Shown here one piece after another: positions 7,474-15,830 of a stretch of DNA of 52,138 bases. The stretch is from positions 1-52,138 of the forward strand of contig JAZOBE010000008.1 in the NCBI GenBank assembly GCA_045595785.1. Direction: 5' to 3'. The notes under the pieces were generated by a model that did not search any database, had not been told where the DNA came from, and saw only the letters and a program-made list of their open reading frames with translations. Positions within the stretch are counted from its first letter, which is position 1. Every line of letters begins with the position of its first letter. A program made the translations under genes and the position numbers. Origin of the DNA: SFLA01 sp045595785. Its GTDB lineage: Bacteria > Bacillota > Clostridia > Oscillospirales > CAG-382.

Positions 7474-9387
7474 ATGGCGCTTACCCTTGCACAAAAGCTT
7501 ATAAATAACCATCTTGTTTCCGGCACTCCTGCGCCGGGTAACGAGGTGGCTTTGCGTATAGATCAGACTCTTACTCAGGATGCAACCGGTACTATGGCGT
7601 ATCTTGAATATGAGGCGATGAACTCCGGCAGAGTAAAGACCGAGCTTTCCGTCGCTTATATTGACCATAATACCCTCCAGTCCGGATTTGAGAATGCTGA
7701 TGACCATCGTTATATCCAGTCCTGCGCGGCAAAATACGGTTTGTATTTTTCCCGCCCCGGTAACGGAATCTGCCATCAGGTACATCTTGAGCGTTTTGGC
7801 GTTCCCGGCAAGACGCTTATCGGTTCGGATAGCCATACTCCCACCGGCGGCGGTATAGGTATGCTTGCCTTCGGCGCAGGCGGTCTTGACGTTGCCGTTG
7901 CAATGGGCGGCGGTGAATATCGTATTCCTTATCCTAAGGTAGTGGGTGTTTGCCTTACCGGCGCTCTTCCTGCGTGGGTAGGAGCCAAGGATATTATTCT
8001 TCATCTTCTTTCCCGTCTTACAGTAAAAGGCGGCGTTGGCAAAATATTTGAATACTTCGGCCCCGGTGTTGCATCTCTTTCCGTGCCCGAGCGTGCTACT
8101 GTAACCAATATGGGCGCTGAGCTGGGCGCTACCACAAGTATTTTCCCCTCTGACGAAAATACTTATAAATTCCTTAAGGCGCAGGGCAGGGAAAAGGACT
8201 ATACTCCTCTTTCCGCAGACGAGGGCGCAGTTTATGACGAGATAGTTGAGGTTGACCTTTCTTCTCTCGTTCCTCTTGCCGCTTGTCCTCACAGCCCCGA
8301 TAACGTGGTGCCTGTTTCCGAGCTTGGACATATCAAGGTGGATCAGGTTTGTATCGGCTCCTGCACCAACTCTTCTTTTACAGATATTTCTCTTGCGGCG
8401 GCTGTTCTTAAAGGAAAAACTGTTGCCGAGAGTGTTTCTCTTGCAGTTTCTCCCGGTTCGCGTCAGGTGCTGTCTATGGCAGTTGCTTCGGGCGCTATGG
8501 GCGATATACTTGGCGCAGGCGCAAGACTTCTTGAATCTGCCTGCGGACCTTGCATCGGTATGGGTCAGTCTCCCTGCTCCGGCGGTGTTTCTCTCCGTAC
8601 CTTCAACCGCAATTTCTGCGGCAGAAGCGGTACCGCAGACGGACAGGTATATCTGGTATCTCCCGCTGTTGCGGCGGCTTCCGCTGTAACTGGTTATATT
8701 ACCGATCCTCGTACTCTTGGTGAAATGCCCGAAATAAAAATGCCCGAGGCGTTCTCTATCAACGATAATATGCTTATTCCTCCTTATTCTCTTGAGGAAA
8801 GCGAAAAGGTAGAGATACTTCGCGGCCCCAACATCAAGCCCGTTCCCGTAGGCAAGCCTCTTGAGGATAAGCTTTCCGGTGAATGTATACTCAAGGTTGG
8901 AGATAATATCACTACCGACCATATTATGCCTGCAGGTGCGAAGATACTTCCGTACCGTTCCAACATACCGTATCTGTCCAAATTCTGCTTTGCCGCTTGT
9001 GACGAGGAATTTTCTGCCCGCGCAACCGAAAAGCAGGGCGGTATGATCATAGCAGGTGCAAACTACGGTCAGGGATCCTCCCGTGAGCATGCGGCGCTTG
9101 TACCCCTTTATCTGGGTGTAAAGGCTGTTGTTGCAGTGTCCTTTGCCCGTATCCACCTTGCAAACCTTATTAACGCAGGTATAGTTCCCCTTACCTTTAA
9201 GAACGCCGAGGATTATAACAAGATTTCCTTGGGAGACACTTGCGTTATCGCTCTTGCAGACGATCTTTCCAAAGCAACCCTTTCCGTAAACGGACAGGAT
9301 ATAGAGCTGGTTGCAGATTTTTCCGACCGTCAGAAAGCGCTTCTTAAGGCGGGCGGATTACTTCCCTTTACCGGAGGCAGCAAATGA
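7474..9387 (+). CDS. acn: Aconitate hydratase, short (about 640-residue) form
   Basis: Aconitase interconverts citrate and isocitrate through a 4Fe-4S cluster. The 637-residue protein has three cluster cysteines, one in GSCTNS (Cys297) and two in ESACGPCIGMG (Cys357, Cys360), the HxxSDSHTPTGGG active-site region at about 117-127, and a C-terminal swivel domain with TTDHIMPAG and GANYGQGSSREHAA, which binds substrate phosphate-like groups. It is shorter than the roughly 890-residue AcnA of Bacillus and matches the compact bacterial type seen in anaerobes. It overlaps icd by 4 bases (ATGA), so the two consecutive steps to 2-oxoglutarate are translationally coupled. A citrate synthase gene is not in the window. 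Confidence 0.95.
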   Translation: MALTLAQKLINNHLVSGTPAPGNEVALRIDQTLTQDATGTMAYLEYEAMNSGRVKTELSVAYIDHNTLQSGFENADDHRYIQSCAAKYGLYFSRPGNGICHQVHLERFGVPGKTLIGSDSHTPTGGGIGMLAFGAGGLDVAVAMGGGEYRIPYPKVVGVCLTGALPAWVGAKDIILHLLSRLTVKGGVGKIFEYFGPGVASLSVPERATVTNMGAELGATTSIFPSDENTYKFLKAQGREKDYTPLSADEGAVYDEIVEVDLSSLVPLAACPHSPDNVVPVSELGHIKVDQVCIGSCTNSSFTDISLAAAVLKGKTVAESVSLAVSPGSRQVLSMAVASGAMGDILGAGARLLESACGPCIGMGQSPCSGGVSLRTFNRNFCGRSGTADGQVYLVSPAVAAASAVTGYITDPRTLGEMPEIKMPEAFSINDNMLIPPYSLEESEKVEILRGPNIKPVPVGKPLEDKLSGECILKVGDNITTDHIMPAGAKILPYRSNIPYLSKFCFAACDEEFSARATEKQGGMIIAGANYGQGSSREHAALVPLYLGVKAVVAVSFARIHLANLINAGIVPLTFKNAEDYNKISLGDTCVIALADDLSKATLSVNGQDIELVADFSDRQKALLKAGGLLPFTGGSK

Positions 9388-10595
9388 ACAAGATACCCAT
9401 GACCACCCCTCTCGTAGAGATGGATGGCGACGAAATGACCCGCATCCTGTGGGGAATGATAAAAGAACAACTTATCTGCCCTTACGTTGATCTTAAGACG
9501 GAGTATTACGATCTCGGTCTTCCTCACCGTGAGGAAACCAAGGATCAGGTTACAATAGACTCCGCGTTGGCGGCACAGAAATACGGCGTTGCCGTTAAGT
9601 GTGCTACCATTACTCCCAACGCAGACAGAGTTAAGGAATACAACCTTTCCCAGATGTGGAAGAGCCCCAACGGAACTATCCGCGCTATAATGGATGGTAC
9701 CGTATTCCGCGCTCCTATAATCGTAAACGGCATAGTCCCTTACGTAAGCAGTTGGAAAAAGCCTATAACTATTGCCCGTCACGCATACGGTGATATTTAT
9801 AAAGCGTCCGAGACTCTTGTTCCTAAGGGAAGCAAGGCTCAGATATGTATAACTCTTCCCGACGGAAGCGAAAAGCGTGTTGACCTTCACGATTTTGAAT
9901 GTGACGGTATCGTTCAGGAGGTATATAATCTTGACGACAGTATCCGTGCCTTCGCACACAGCTGCTTTGCGTTTGCACTTGATACTAAGCAGGATCTTTG
10001 GTTTTGCGCCAAGGATACTATTTCCAAGATATATGACCGCCGCTTCCGTGATATTTTTGCGGAAACCTACGAAAACGAATATAAGCAGTCATTTGAAGAA
10101 AACGGAATTACGTATTTCTATACGCTTATTGACGATGCTGTTGCCCGTGTTATCCGTTCTGAAGGCGGCTTTATATGGGCGTGCAAGAACTATGATGGAG
10201 ACGTTATGTCTGATATGATGGCGACCGCCTTCGGTTCTCTTGGCCTTATGACCAGCGTTTTGGTTTCTCCCGACGGGTCTTATGAATACGAGGCTGCTCA
10301 CGGCACCGTTACCCGTCATTATTATAAGTATCTTAAGGGTGAGCCTACCTCCACCAACCCCATCGCAACCATTTTCGCATGGACGGGCGCTTTGCGCAAG
10401 AGAGGGGAAAAGGATGGTATTGCCGACCTTATGACCTTTGCGGATAATCTTGAGAAAGCCTGCATACAAACCGTTGAATCGGGAATTATGACAAAGGACC
10501 TTGTCGGTCTGTCGTCTCTTGAGAATAAACGCGGCGTATGCACCGAGGAGTTTATCTCCGCCATAGCTTCTAATCTTGAAAGGATGTATAAATGA
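9384..10595 (+). CDS. icd: Isocitrate dehydrogenase, NADP-type, eukaryote-like subfamily II
   Basis: The enzyme oxidatively decarboxylates isocitrate to 2-oxoglutarate. The 403-residue length and the motifs SPNGTIRAIMDGTVFRAPI, MDGDEMTRI at the N-terminus and EAAHGTVTRHYY near residue 305 place it with the homodimeric subfamily II enzymes (like eukaryotic IDH1) rather than E. coli Icd; this group normally uses NADP. It overlaps acn before it and the next gene after it by 4 bases each. Together with acn it would supply 2-oxoglutarate for glutamate synthesis and hence for amination reactions in the same biosynthetic setting as dapA-dapB. Confidence 0.95.
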   Translation: MNKIPMTTPLVEMDGDEMTRILWGMIKEQLICPYVDLKTEYYDLGLPHREETKDQVTIDSALAAQKYGVAVKCATITPNADRVKEYNLSQMWKSPNGTIRAIMDGTVFRAPIIVNGIVPYVSSWKKPITIARHAYGDIYKASETLVPKGSKAQICITLPDGSEKRVDLHDFECDGIVQEVYNLDDSIRAFAHSCFAFALDTKQDLWFCAKDTISKIYDRRFRDIFAETYENEYKQSFEENGITYFYTLIDDAVARVIRSEGGFIWACKNYDGDVMSDMMATAFGSLGLMTSVLVSPDGSYEYEAAHGTVTRHYYKYLKGEPTSTNPIATIFAWTGALRKRGEKDGIADLMTFADNLEKACIQTVESGIMTKDLVGLSSLENKRGVCTEEFISAIASNLERMYK

Positions 10596-11395
10596 AAAAG
10601 CTTGCGGTTTTCCTTGCGGTATTGATACTGTTGTTACCCTTAACGGCTTTCGCGGAGGAAAGCAATATTCCCTCCGTGCCGGAGGAAACCAAGGTAGAGA
10701 TCCTGCTTCGTAACCAGATGTCTGTTACGGAGATAAACGCGGTTCTGCTTCTTGGCGGAAACGCCTCCGGAAAATGGCAGGATTTCAATTTTGATATGTA
10801 CCCTTATACTACTGCTGCCCTTACGCTGGAGAATACCTTGTGTGCAGATTGGGTATCAGGCGTGTCCTATCTGTCTATGTATGCTCCCAAGGCTGTGATC
10901 TTTTGCCTTGACGGAAACGATAAGGCGGAAGACGTTGACGCTTTTATAAATCTGCTTTCGGCTCAGTTAAAGAGTGTACGCGTGTATATCGTTTCCGCTT
11001 TTTCGGGGAGTAATCTTTCTGCCGTAAATCAAGCGGCGGCTGATTGCTGTCAAGCACAGTCTAACGCATCGTTTATAGACGTATATTCTCTTACGCTTAC
11101 CGAGGACGGTACTCCTAACCCTAAGTATATCGGTGAGGGTATTACCGCCGCAGGAATACGTCTTATGGGCGAGACGGTCAGTAAGACCGTAAACTCACAC
11201 ATACCAGTAATGGCACCTTCCGTTTCTGCTCCCGTTGAGGATATGTCGGATGTGGAAGAAACAGATGCCGGCAAAAAAACTTCATACCGTTGGCTGGTTC
11301 CAATGGCCATATTGGCAGTAGGTCTTATTATCGGTGTTGATTGCGCGCGCACCGCACAAGAAAATGAAAAACGCAGAAAGGCGAGAAATAAATGA
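10592..11395 (+). CDS. Membrane-anchored SGNH-like protein lacking catalytic residues
   Basis: The 267-residue product has a signal peptide (MKKLAVFLAVLILLLPLTAFA), an extracytoplasmic domain of about 190 residues, and a C-terminal membrane helix (WLVPMAILAVGLIIGVDC) with a basic tail (EKRRKARNK), so the domain faces outside. The domain order recalls SGNH/GDSL hydrolases: a beta strand then LLLGGNASG where GDS would be, VIFCLDGND where GxND lies, and FIDVYS followed by YIGEGITAAGIRLMGE where the DxxH block lies. The serine of block I and the histidine of block V are not present, so it is probably not a hydrolase. Start and stop overlap both neighbours by 4 bases (ATGA). Why such a protein sits inside a TCA/lysine operon is unclear. 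Confidence 0.6.
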   Translation: MKKLAVFLAVLILLLPLTAFAEESNIPSVPEETKVEILLRNQMSVTEINAVLLLGGNASGKWQDFNFDMYPYTTAALTLENTLCADWVSGVSYLSMYAPKAVIFCLDGNDKAEDVDAFINLLSAQLKSVRVYIVSAFSGSNLSAVNQAAADCCQAQSNASFIDVYSLTLTEDGTPNPKYIGEGITAAGIRLMGETVSKTVNSHIPVMAPSVSAPVEDMSDVEETDAGKKTSYRWLVPMAILAVGLIIGVDCARTAQENEKRRKARNK

Positions 11396-11943
11396 CCGAT
11401 CTGCTTGAATTACAAAAGAGCTTTTTGCTCCGTCACATTTCGGCAGGGGATACCGTTGCGGATTTCACCATGGGTAACGGACACGATACCTTGTGGCTTT
11501 CCGATACGGTAGGAGAAAACGGAAAGGTTTATGCTTTTGATATACAGCCTCAGGCTGTGGAGAGCACTCGTGCACTTTTGGAAAAAGAAGCAAAGCATCA
11601 AAACTATACTCTTATTTTGGATTCCCATTCCGAATGTGATAAATATATAAACACTACCATTAAAGCAGGCATGTTCAATTTGGGCTATCTGCCCGGAAGT
11701 GATAAAAAAATAACCACTCTTCACCAGACGACCCGTATCGCTGTGGAAAAAGCAATAAATATGCTTTCTGCAGACGGAATATTGCTTATTGCGGTATATC
11801 CGGGACACGAGGAGGGCACTGTGGAGGGCAATATGCTGGCAGAAATGCTGGCAGAATATAACCGCCGTAAATACTGCTGTGCCTGCTTCCGTATACTTAA
11901 TTCTCCCGCTTCGCCATTTTTTTATACTATAGAAAGTAAGTGA
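11392..11943 (+). CDS. mnmM: SAM-dependent tRNA methyltransferase, MnmM/YtqB family
   Basis: The 183-residue Rossmann methyltransferase has the SAM-binding motif VADFTMGNGHDTLWL near the N-terminus, the acidic VYAFDIQPQAV and the family segment MFNLGYLPGSDK. This is the YtqB group (formerly putative rRNA methylase), whose B. subtilis member was shown to methylate the wobble uridine intermediate nm5s2U to mnm5s2U in tRNA. It is the only product of this operon with an expected role in translation. It overlaps the preceding gene by 4 bases and is followed by the kinase gene after 9 bp. Confidence 0.85.
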   Translation: MTDLLELQKSFLLRHISAGDTVADFTMGNGHDTLWLSDTVGENGKVYAFDIQPQAVESTRALLEKEAKHQNYTLILDSHSECDKYINTTIKAGMFNLGYLPGSDKKITTLHQTTRIAVEKAINMLSADGILLIAVYPGHEEGTVEGNMLAEMLAEYNRRKYCCACFRILNSPASPFFYTIESK

Positions 11944-11952
11944 TACTTAAAA

Positions 11953-12777
11953 ATGAAAAGAATCGTTACTGTGCAGGATATTTCCTGCATTGGAAAGTGC
12001 TCTCTTACGGTTGCGCTTCCAATAATCTCCGCTATGGGCGTAGAGTGCGCCGTTATTCCTACAGCTGTGCTGTCCACCCACACAATGTTTTCGGGCTTTA
12101 CCTTCCGCGATCTTACGGAGGACGTAACTCCTATTACCGAGCATTGGAAAAAAGAAAACTTTGGTTTTGACGCCATTTATACCGGTTATCTCGGATCTTT
12201 TGAGCAGTTGCGGTTGGTAAGCAAGCTTATTGATGATTTTCCTGCCACTGTGGTTATTGACCCCGTTATGGCAGATAACGGCAAGCTGTACACCGGCTTT
12301 ACTCCCGAATTCGCCGCGGAAATGGCGCGGCTTTGCGGAAAAGCAGACGTTATCGTTCCCAATATGACCGAAGCATCCTTTATGCTTGGTATAGATTACG
12401 TTGGAAGCGGATATACCGAGGACTATGTAAAAGAGGTTCTTACCGGACTTTGCGGTCTGGGCGCCAAGTACGCGGTGCTCACCGGCGTTGATTACGGTGA
12501 CGGAAAATTAGGTGTTGCCTGCATGGAAAGCGCAAGCGGAAAAATGTTTACATACTTCCGCGACCGTATCGACCGTTCCTATCACGGCACGGGTGATATA
12601 TACGCTTCTGCTCTTGTGGGCGCTTTAATGAACGGCAAATCTCTTGAGGATAGTCTTAAGGTGGCAACCGATTACACCGTGGCATGTATCGCACGTACCG
12701 CATCCACGCCTGATGCTGTCAACTACGGAGTAGAGTTCGAAAAAGAAATACCTTATCTGTTGGAATTACTTAAATAG
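11953..12777 (+). CDS. pdxK: Pyridoxamine/pyridoxal kinase (PfkB-like superfamily)
   Basis: The 274-residue ribokinase-fold protein shows the N-terminal VQDISCIGKCSLTVALPI of pyridoxal kinases, VIDPVMADNGK in the centre and the C-terminal anion hole with catalytic aspartate in YHGTGDIYAS. It salvages B6 vitamers into pyridoxal phosphate, the cofactor of aminotransferases such as the one at 18.6 kb and of TrpB at 26.3 kb. Hydroxymethylpyrimidine kinase (ThiD) is related, but the N-terminal motif and length favour the pyridoxamine kinase group. It is the last gene of the operon; a strong terminator follows. Confidence 0.85.
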   Translation: MKRIVTVQDISCIGKCSLTVALPIISAMGVECAVIPTAVLSTHTMFSGFTFRDLTEDVTPITEHWKKENFGFDAIYTGYLGSFEQLRLVSKLIDDFPATVVIDPVMADNGKLYTGFTPEFAAEMARLCGKADVIVPNMTEASFMLGIDYVGSGYTEDYVKEVLTGLCGLGAKYAVLTGVDYGDGKLGVACMESASGKMFTYFRDRIDRSYHGTGDIYASALVGALMNGKSLEDSLKVATDYTVACIARTASTPDAVNYGVEFEKEIPYLLELLK

Positions 12778-12789
12778 TATATTAATCAC

Positions 12790-12824
12790 AGCACGGTCAG
12801 ATATTTGCTCCGACCGTGCTTTTT
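12790..12824 (+). terminator. Terminator of the dapA-to-pdxK operon
   Basis: AGCACGGTC (12790-12798) pairs with GACCGTGCT (12812-12820), followed by a T run. Confidence 0.85.
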
Positions 12825-12868
12825 ACTATTGGTAAAAAAATCATTTCACCATTTTTACTGCTATGCTG

Positions 12869-12896
12869 TGGACTTTTGGGATTATGGTGATATAAT
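12869..12896 (+). promoter_or_regulatory. Promoter of the XRE-TPR / ABC pair
   Basis: TGGACT (12869-12874), 16 bp, TATAAT (12891-12896) preceded by TGA (extended -10). An ATG directly after the -10 (12897) is upstream of any likely transcript start, which excludes it as start codon. Confidence 0.65.
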
Positions 12897-12926
12897 ATGA
12901 TCAGTAAATTGAAAGAGGCAAATAAG

Positions 12927-14003
12927 ATGAAGATAAATTTGGGGAATAGTATTCGTACGCTTCGCAAAAGGTCGGGCTTTACTCAGGAACAATTAGCGGA
13001 GGCGTTGGGAGTTTCGGTCAGCGCCGTCCACAAGTGGGAGACGGACAAGGCCGTTCCGGAAATCGAAATGCTGGTAAGTATTGCGAAGTTTTTTGAGACC
13101 TCCGTGGATGCCATGCTCGATTACGGATGGCACAAATTAAGCATGGGTCAGACTGCCGAAAAAATATGTGAATACAAGGACAACAAGGATTTTGAAAACG
13201 GAATATCTTTTGCCGAACGTGCCCTTCAAAAATATCCCAATAGCTTTAAGGTGGTGTATGAAAGCGCGTTACTGCATTACGTTTCCACAATCTATTACCA
13301 TAAAGGTGATCCGCGCAGAGCAATAGAGCTTTTTGAAAGGGCTGTTGAGCTTATCGATCAGAATACTGATGAAAAGGTCGGTGTTGCGACTATTCGGAAC
13401 GATATTGCCGGCTGTTACTTTTGCCTTGGGGAAACGGAAAAAGCGATAAACGTGCTGAGAACCAATAACGTGGGCGGATTAAATGACGCAAGAATAGGTT
13501 TAATTATGTCTCAAGACCCTTTGCGTGCAGAGGAATCTCTGCGTTATCTTTCGGATGCACTTCATAACAGTTGGGGGCGTATATATGAAATCTGTATGGG
13601 TTACGTAAACGCCTACGGTGTGCTGGGAAAAACACAAGAAATTGAGGATATGATGCTGTGGCTTTTGAATATAGGTCAGGGCTTGAAATTTTCGGATGCA
13701 GTTAATATCATAGATAAGGAAAACGTGCTTGTCTATACCGTCCTTGCTGAGATGCGTATGCGGCAGGGCGATGAATTGGGTGCAGAAAAATGGCTTAGAA
13801 AAGCAAAAGCCACGGCATTTGAATTTGATGCCGCCCCCCAATACCGAATTGCTTACGGAATGAAGTATTTTCACAGCAATGAGAATGTAACTGCAGTTGA
13901 CGATATAGGTAAAACCGGTATGGAAACGTTGGAAAACTATATGTCAGATGAAGTGAGCGGCAAAAATCTGCATCATATCTGGGAAAGGATAAAAAACGAA
14001 TAA
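12927..14003 (+). CDS. XRE-family regulator with C-terminal TPR-like repeats
   Basis: The 358-residue protein has a Cro/CI helix-turn-helix at residues 1-60 (IRTLRKRSGFTQEQLAEALG, then VSVSAVHKWETDKAVPEIEM) and about 270 residues of helical repeats with TPR-like pairs (RRAIELFERAVELI, ETEKAINVLRT, RAEESLRYLSDALH). The ATG at 12927, 8 bases after GAAAGAGG, is chosen because the earlier ATG at 12897 overlaps the promoter. The stop is 2 bases from the ABC exporter start, so it probably controls that transporter, and perhaps itself, since it comes first in the transcript. The layout recalls peptide-sensing RRNPP regulators, but no peptide gene is seen and the resemblance is only architectural. 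Confidence 0.82.
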   Translation: MKINLGNSIRTLRKRSGFTQEQLAEALGVSVSAVHKWETDKAVPEIEMLVSIAKFFETSVDAMLDYGWHKLSMGQTAEKICEYKDNKDFENGISFAERALQKYPNSFKVVYESALLHYVSTIYYHKGDPRRAIELFERAVELIDQNTDEKVGVATIRNDIAGCYFCLGETEKAINVLRTNNVGGLNDARIGLIMSQDPLRAEESLRYLSDALHNSWGRIYEICMGYVNAYGVLGKTQEIEDMMLWLLNIGQGLKFSDAVNIIDKENVLVYTVLAEMRMRQGDELGAEKWLRKAKATAFEFDAAPQYRIAYGMKYFHSNENVTAVDDIGKTGMETLENYMSDEVSGKNLHHIWERIKNE

Positions 14004-14004
14004 C

Positions 14005-15720
14005 ATGGATAAAAACAAAAAAATCAAACCGTATATAAGACAGTTTTACCGCGGAAACGGCTGGCGGTTCGTGTTGGCAACGGTGGTAATGCTTTTGCTG
14101 AATGCGTCTATGCTAATGACCTCTTGGTTGTTGCAGGTCATTATAGACCTGTCCACCGGCACGGACGTGGGATTTACGCTTCCGCAAGTAGTGGGCTTAA
14201 CTGTGTTCGCAGTTTTTCTGGAAGCCTTTTCGTTTTTCATTTTGTATCATTCTGTCCCAAGAGCCGTTGCCAAAGGCGCAGGACAGTACAAAGAATATGT
14301 ATTTGAAAAAATCTGTAAAAAGGGTATATCCGCATTCTCATCTGAAAACTCTTCGCTTTATATATCCGCATTGAGTAACGACGCCGTTGCGTTGGAAACA
14401 AAATACATATCAAATATTTTTGTAATAGTGCAGAATGCCGTAATTTTTATAGGCGCACTCGTAATGATGTTCTGCTACAGCCCGTTTCTTACGATTGCAT
14501 CAATACTTCTTGCAATTCTCCCTCTTCTCGCATCCGTTTGCACGGGAAATCTCGTTGCAAAGGCAGAGAAAAATGTGTCTAATAAAAATGAAACTTATAT
14601 GAGTACCCTTAAGGACTGCTTGATTGGATTTTCCGTAATCAAGTCATTCCGTGCCGAAACGCAAATGTGCCGTATCTTTTCCGGAACCGTAAAGGAGGTA
14701 GCTGATGCAAAAACCTTTAGTGAAAAAATGCGGAGACTGGTTGAAGGGCTCAGCGCTTGCTCGGGTACGATTTTGCAATTAGGCATATTCCTGCTTGGTG
14801 CGTATCTTGCCATTAACGGTTATGGTCTTACGGCAGGTGCGGTATTGCTTTTCGTTCAGCTTTTGAATTACGTTATAAATCCTATCGGCACCATTCCGAA
14901 TGCTCTGGCAGAAATCAAGGCGTCCAAAGCGCTTATAGAAAAGGTTGCCGATGCTTTGGAGGACAATATCCGAGAAGAAGGAAAAGAAATCAAAAAAGAG
15001 CTTACTCGCGGTATTACAGTCAGCAATCTTTCCTTCGGCTACGAAGCGGAAAAAACTATACTGCAGAACGTCAGCTTTACCTTTGAGTCAGGAAAAAGCT
15101 ATGCCGTTGTCGGTGCTTCCGGAAGCGGAAAAAGCACACTGTTGAATTTGCTTATGGCATCTGAATCAAAATACGAAGGTTCGATTTTTTATGATGATAT
15201 CGAATTGAGGCAGATAAACAGCGACAGCGTATACGATATGTTTTCGGTCATACAGCAAAACGTGTTTATCTTTAATGCGTCTATAAGAGATAATATCACT
15301 ATGTTTTCCGATTTTCCCGAAACGGAGGTTGACCGTGCCATCGCGTTGTCCGGATTGTCTGAGCTTATTAGAGAACGGGGCGAGGATTATCTGTGCGGAG
15401 AAAACGGAAACGGACTCAGCGGCGGCGAAAAACAGCGTATCTCTATTGCGCGAAGCCTGCTGAAGCGTTCTCAAGTCCTGTTGGTGGACGAAGCTACTGC
15501 GGCTTTGGATATACAGACAGCTTTTCAGGTATCGAGCTCGATTTTAGAGTTGGACGGACTCACCCGTATCGTTGTTACCCATTCTCTTGACGAAAATCTG
15601 CTCAAACGGTATGATTGCGTGCTGACTCTTAAAAACGGCAATATCGTCGAGTCGGACAGCTTTGATAAATTGATGGAAAAGAAAGGATATTTCTATTCTC
15701 TTTTCACTGTGTCTCAATAA
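14005..15720 (+). CDS. ABC transporter, fused membrane and ATPase domains (exporter type)
   Basis: The 571-residue half-transporter has a six-helix membrane domain (about residues 18-310) and an ATPase domain with Walker A GASGSGKST (370-378), a Q-loop (FSVIQQNVF), the signature LSGGEKQR, Walker B LLVDEATAALD and the H-loop VVTHSL. It should work as a homodimer exporting lipids, drugs or peptides; no peptidase C39 domain is present, so it does not process a leader peptide. It is co-transcribed with the XRE-TPR regulator 2 bases upstream. The substrate cannot be inferred. Confidence 0.92.
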   Translation: MDKNKKIKPYIRQFYRGNGWRFVLATVVMLLLNASMLMTSWLLQVIIDLSTGTDVGFTLPQVVGLTVFAVFLEAFSFFILYHSVPRAVAKGAGQYKEYVFEKICKKGISAFSSENSSLYISALSNDAVALETKYISNIFVIVQNAVIFIGALVMMFCYSPFLTIASILLAILPLLASVCTGNLVAKAEKNVSNKNETYMSTLKDCLIGFSVIKSFRAETQMCRIFSGTVKEVADAKTFSEKMRRLVEGLSACSGTILQLGIFLLGAYLAINGYGLTAGAVLLFVQLLNYVINPIGTIPNALAEIKASKALIEKVADALEDNIREEGKEIKKELTRGITVSNLSFGYEAEKTILQNVSFTFESGKSYAVVGASGSGKSTLLNLLMASESKYEGSIFYDDIELRQINSDSVYDMFSVIQQNVFIFNASIRDNITMFSDFPETEVDRAIALSGLSELIRERGEDYLCGENGNGLSGGEKQRISIARSLLKRSQVLLVDEATAALDIQTAFQVSSSILELDGLTRIVVTHSLDENLLKRYDCVLTLKNGNIVESDSFDKLMEKKGYFYSLFTVSQ

Positions 15721-15726
15721 TGTTTT

Positions 15727-15749
15727 TCCCCGGGGCATTTCCTCGGGGA
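15727..15749 (+). terminator. Possible weak terminator after the ABC transporter gene
   Basis: TCCCCG (15727-15732) can pair with CGGGGA (15744-15749), but no clear T run follows; termination here is uncertain. Confidence 0.4.
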
Positions 15750-15766
15750 TTAATTTGTCGTATTTA

Positions 15767-15778
15767 GAACAAATGTTC
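15767..15778. promoter_or_regulatory. LexA (SOS) box 1 of the Y-family polymerase gene
   Basis: GAACAAATGTTC fits the Gram-positive LexA/DinR consensus GAACRNRYGTTC at every position. It ends immediately before the -35 hexamer. Confidence 0.88.
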
Positions 15779-15808
15779 TTGACAGAACAGGTGTTCGTGT
15801 GATATAAT
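15779..15808 (+). promoter_or_regulatory. SigA promoter of the Y-family polymerase gene
   Basis: TTGACA (15779-15784), 18 bp, TATAAT (15803-15808) preceded by TGA. Both LexA boxes would block polymerase binding here. Confidence 0.88.
15785..15796. promoter_or_regulatory. LexA (SOS) box 2 of the Y-family polymerase gene
   Basis: GAACAGGTGTTC also fits GAACRNRYGTTC exactly. It lies in the spacer between the -35 and -10, 18 bp centre to centre from box 1, so two LexA dimers would sit on nearly the same helix side region. Confidence 0.88.
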
Positions 15809-15830
15809 TTTCGGGCGAGGTGAAAAAGTT

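Noticed and set aside
7408..9156. 582-residue open frame on the minus strand opposite aconitase
   Set aside because: It lies wholly antisense to a textbook aconitase, has no ribosome binding site or promoter and no recognisable domain; it is a codon-bias shadow.
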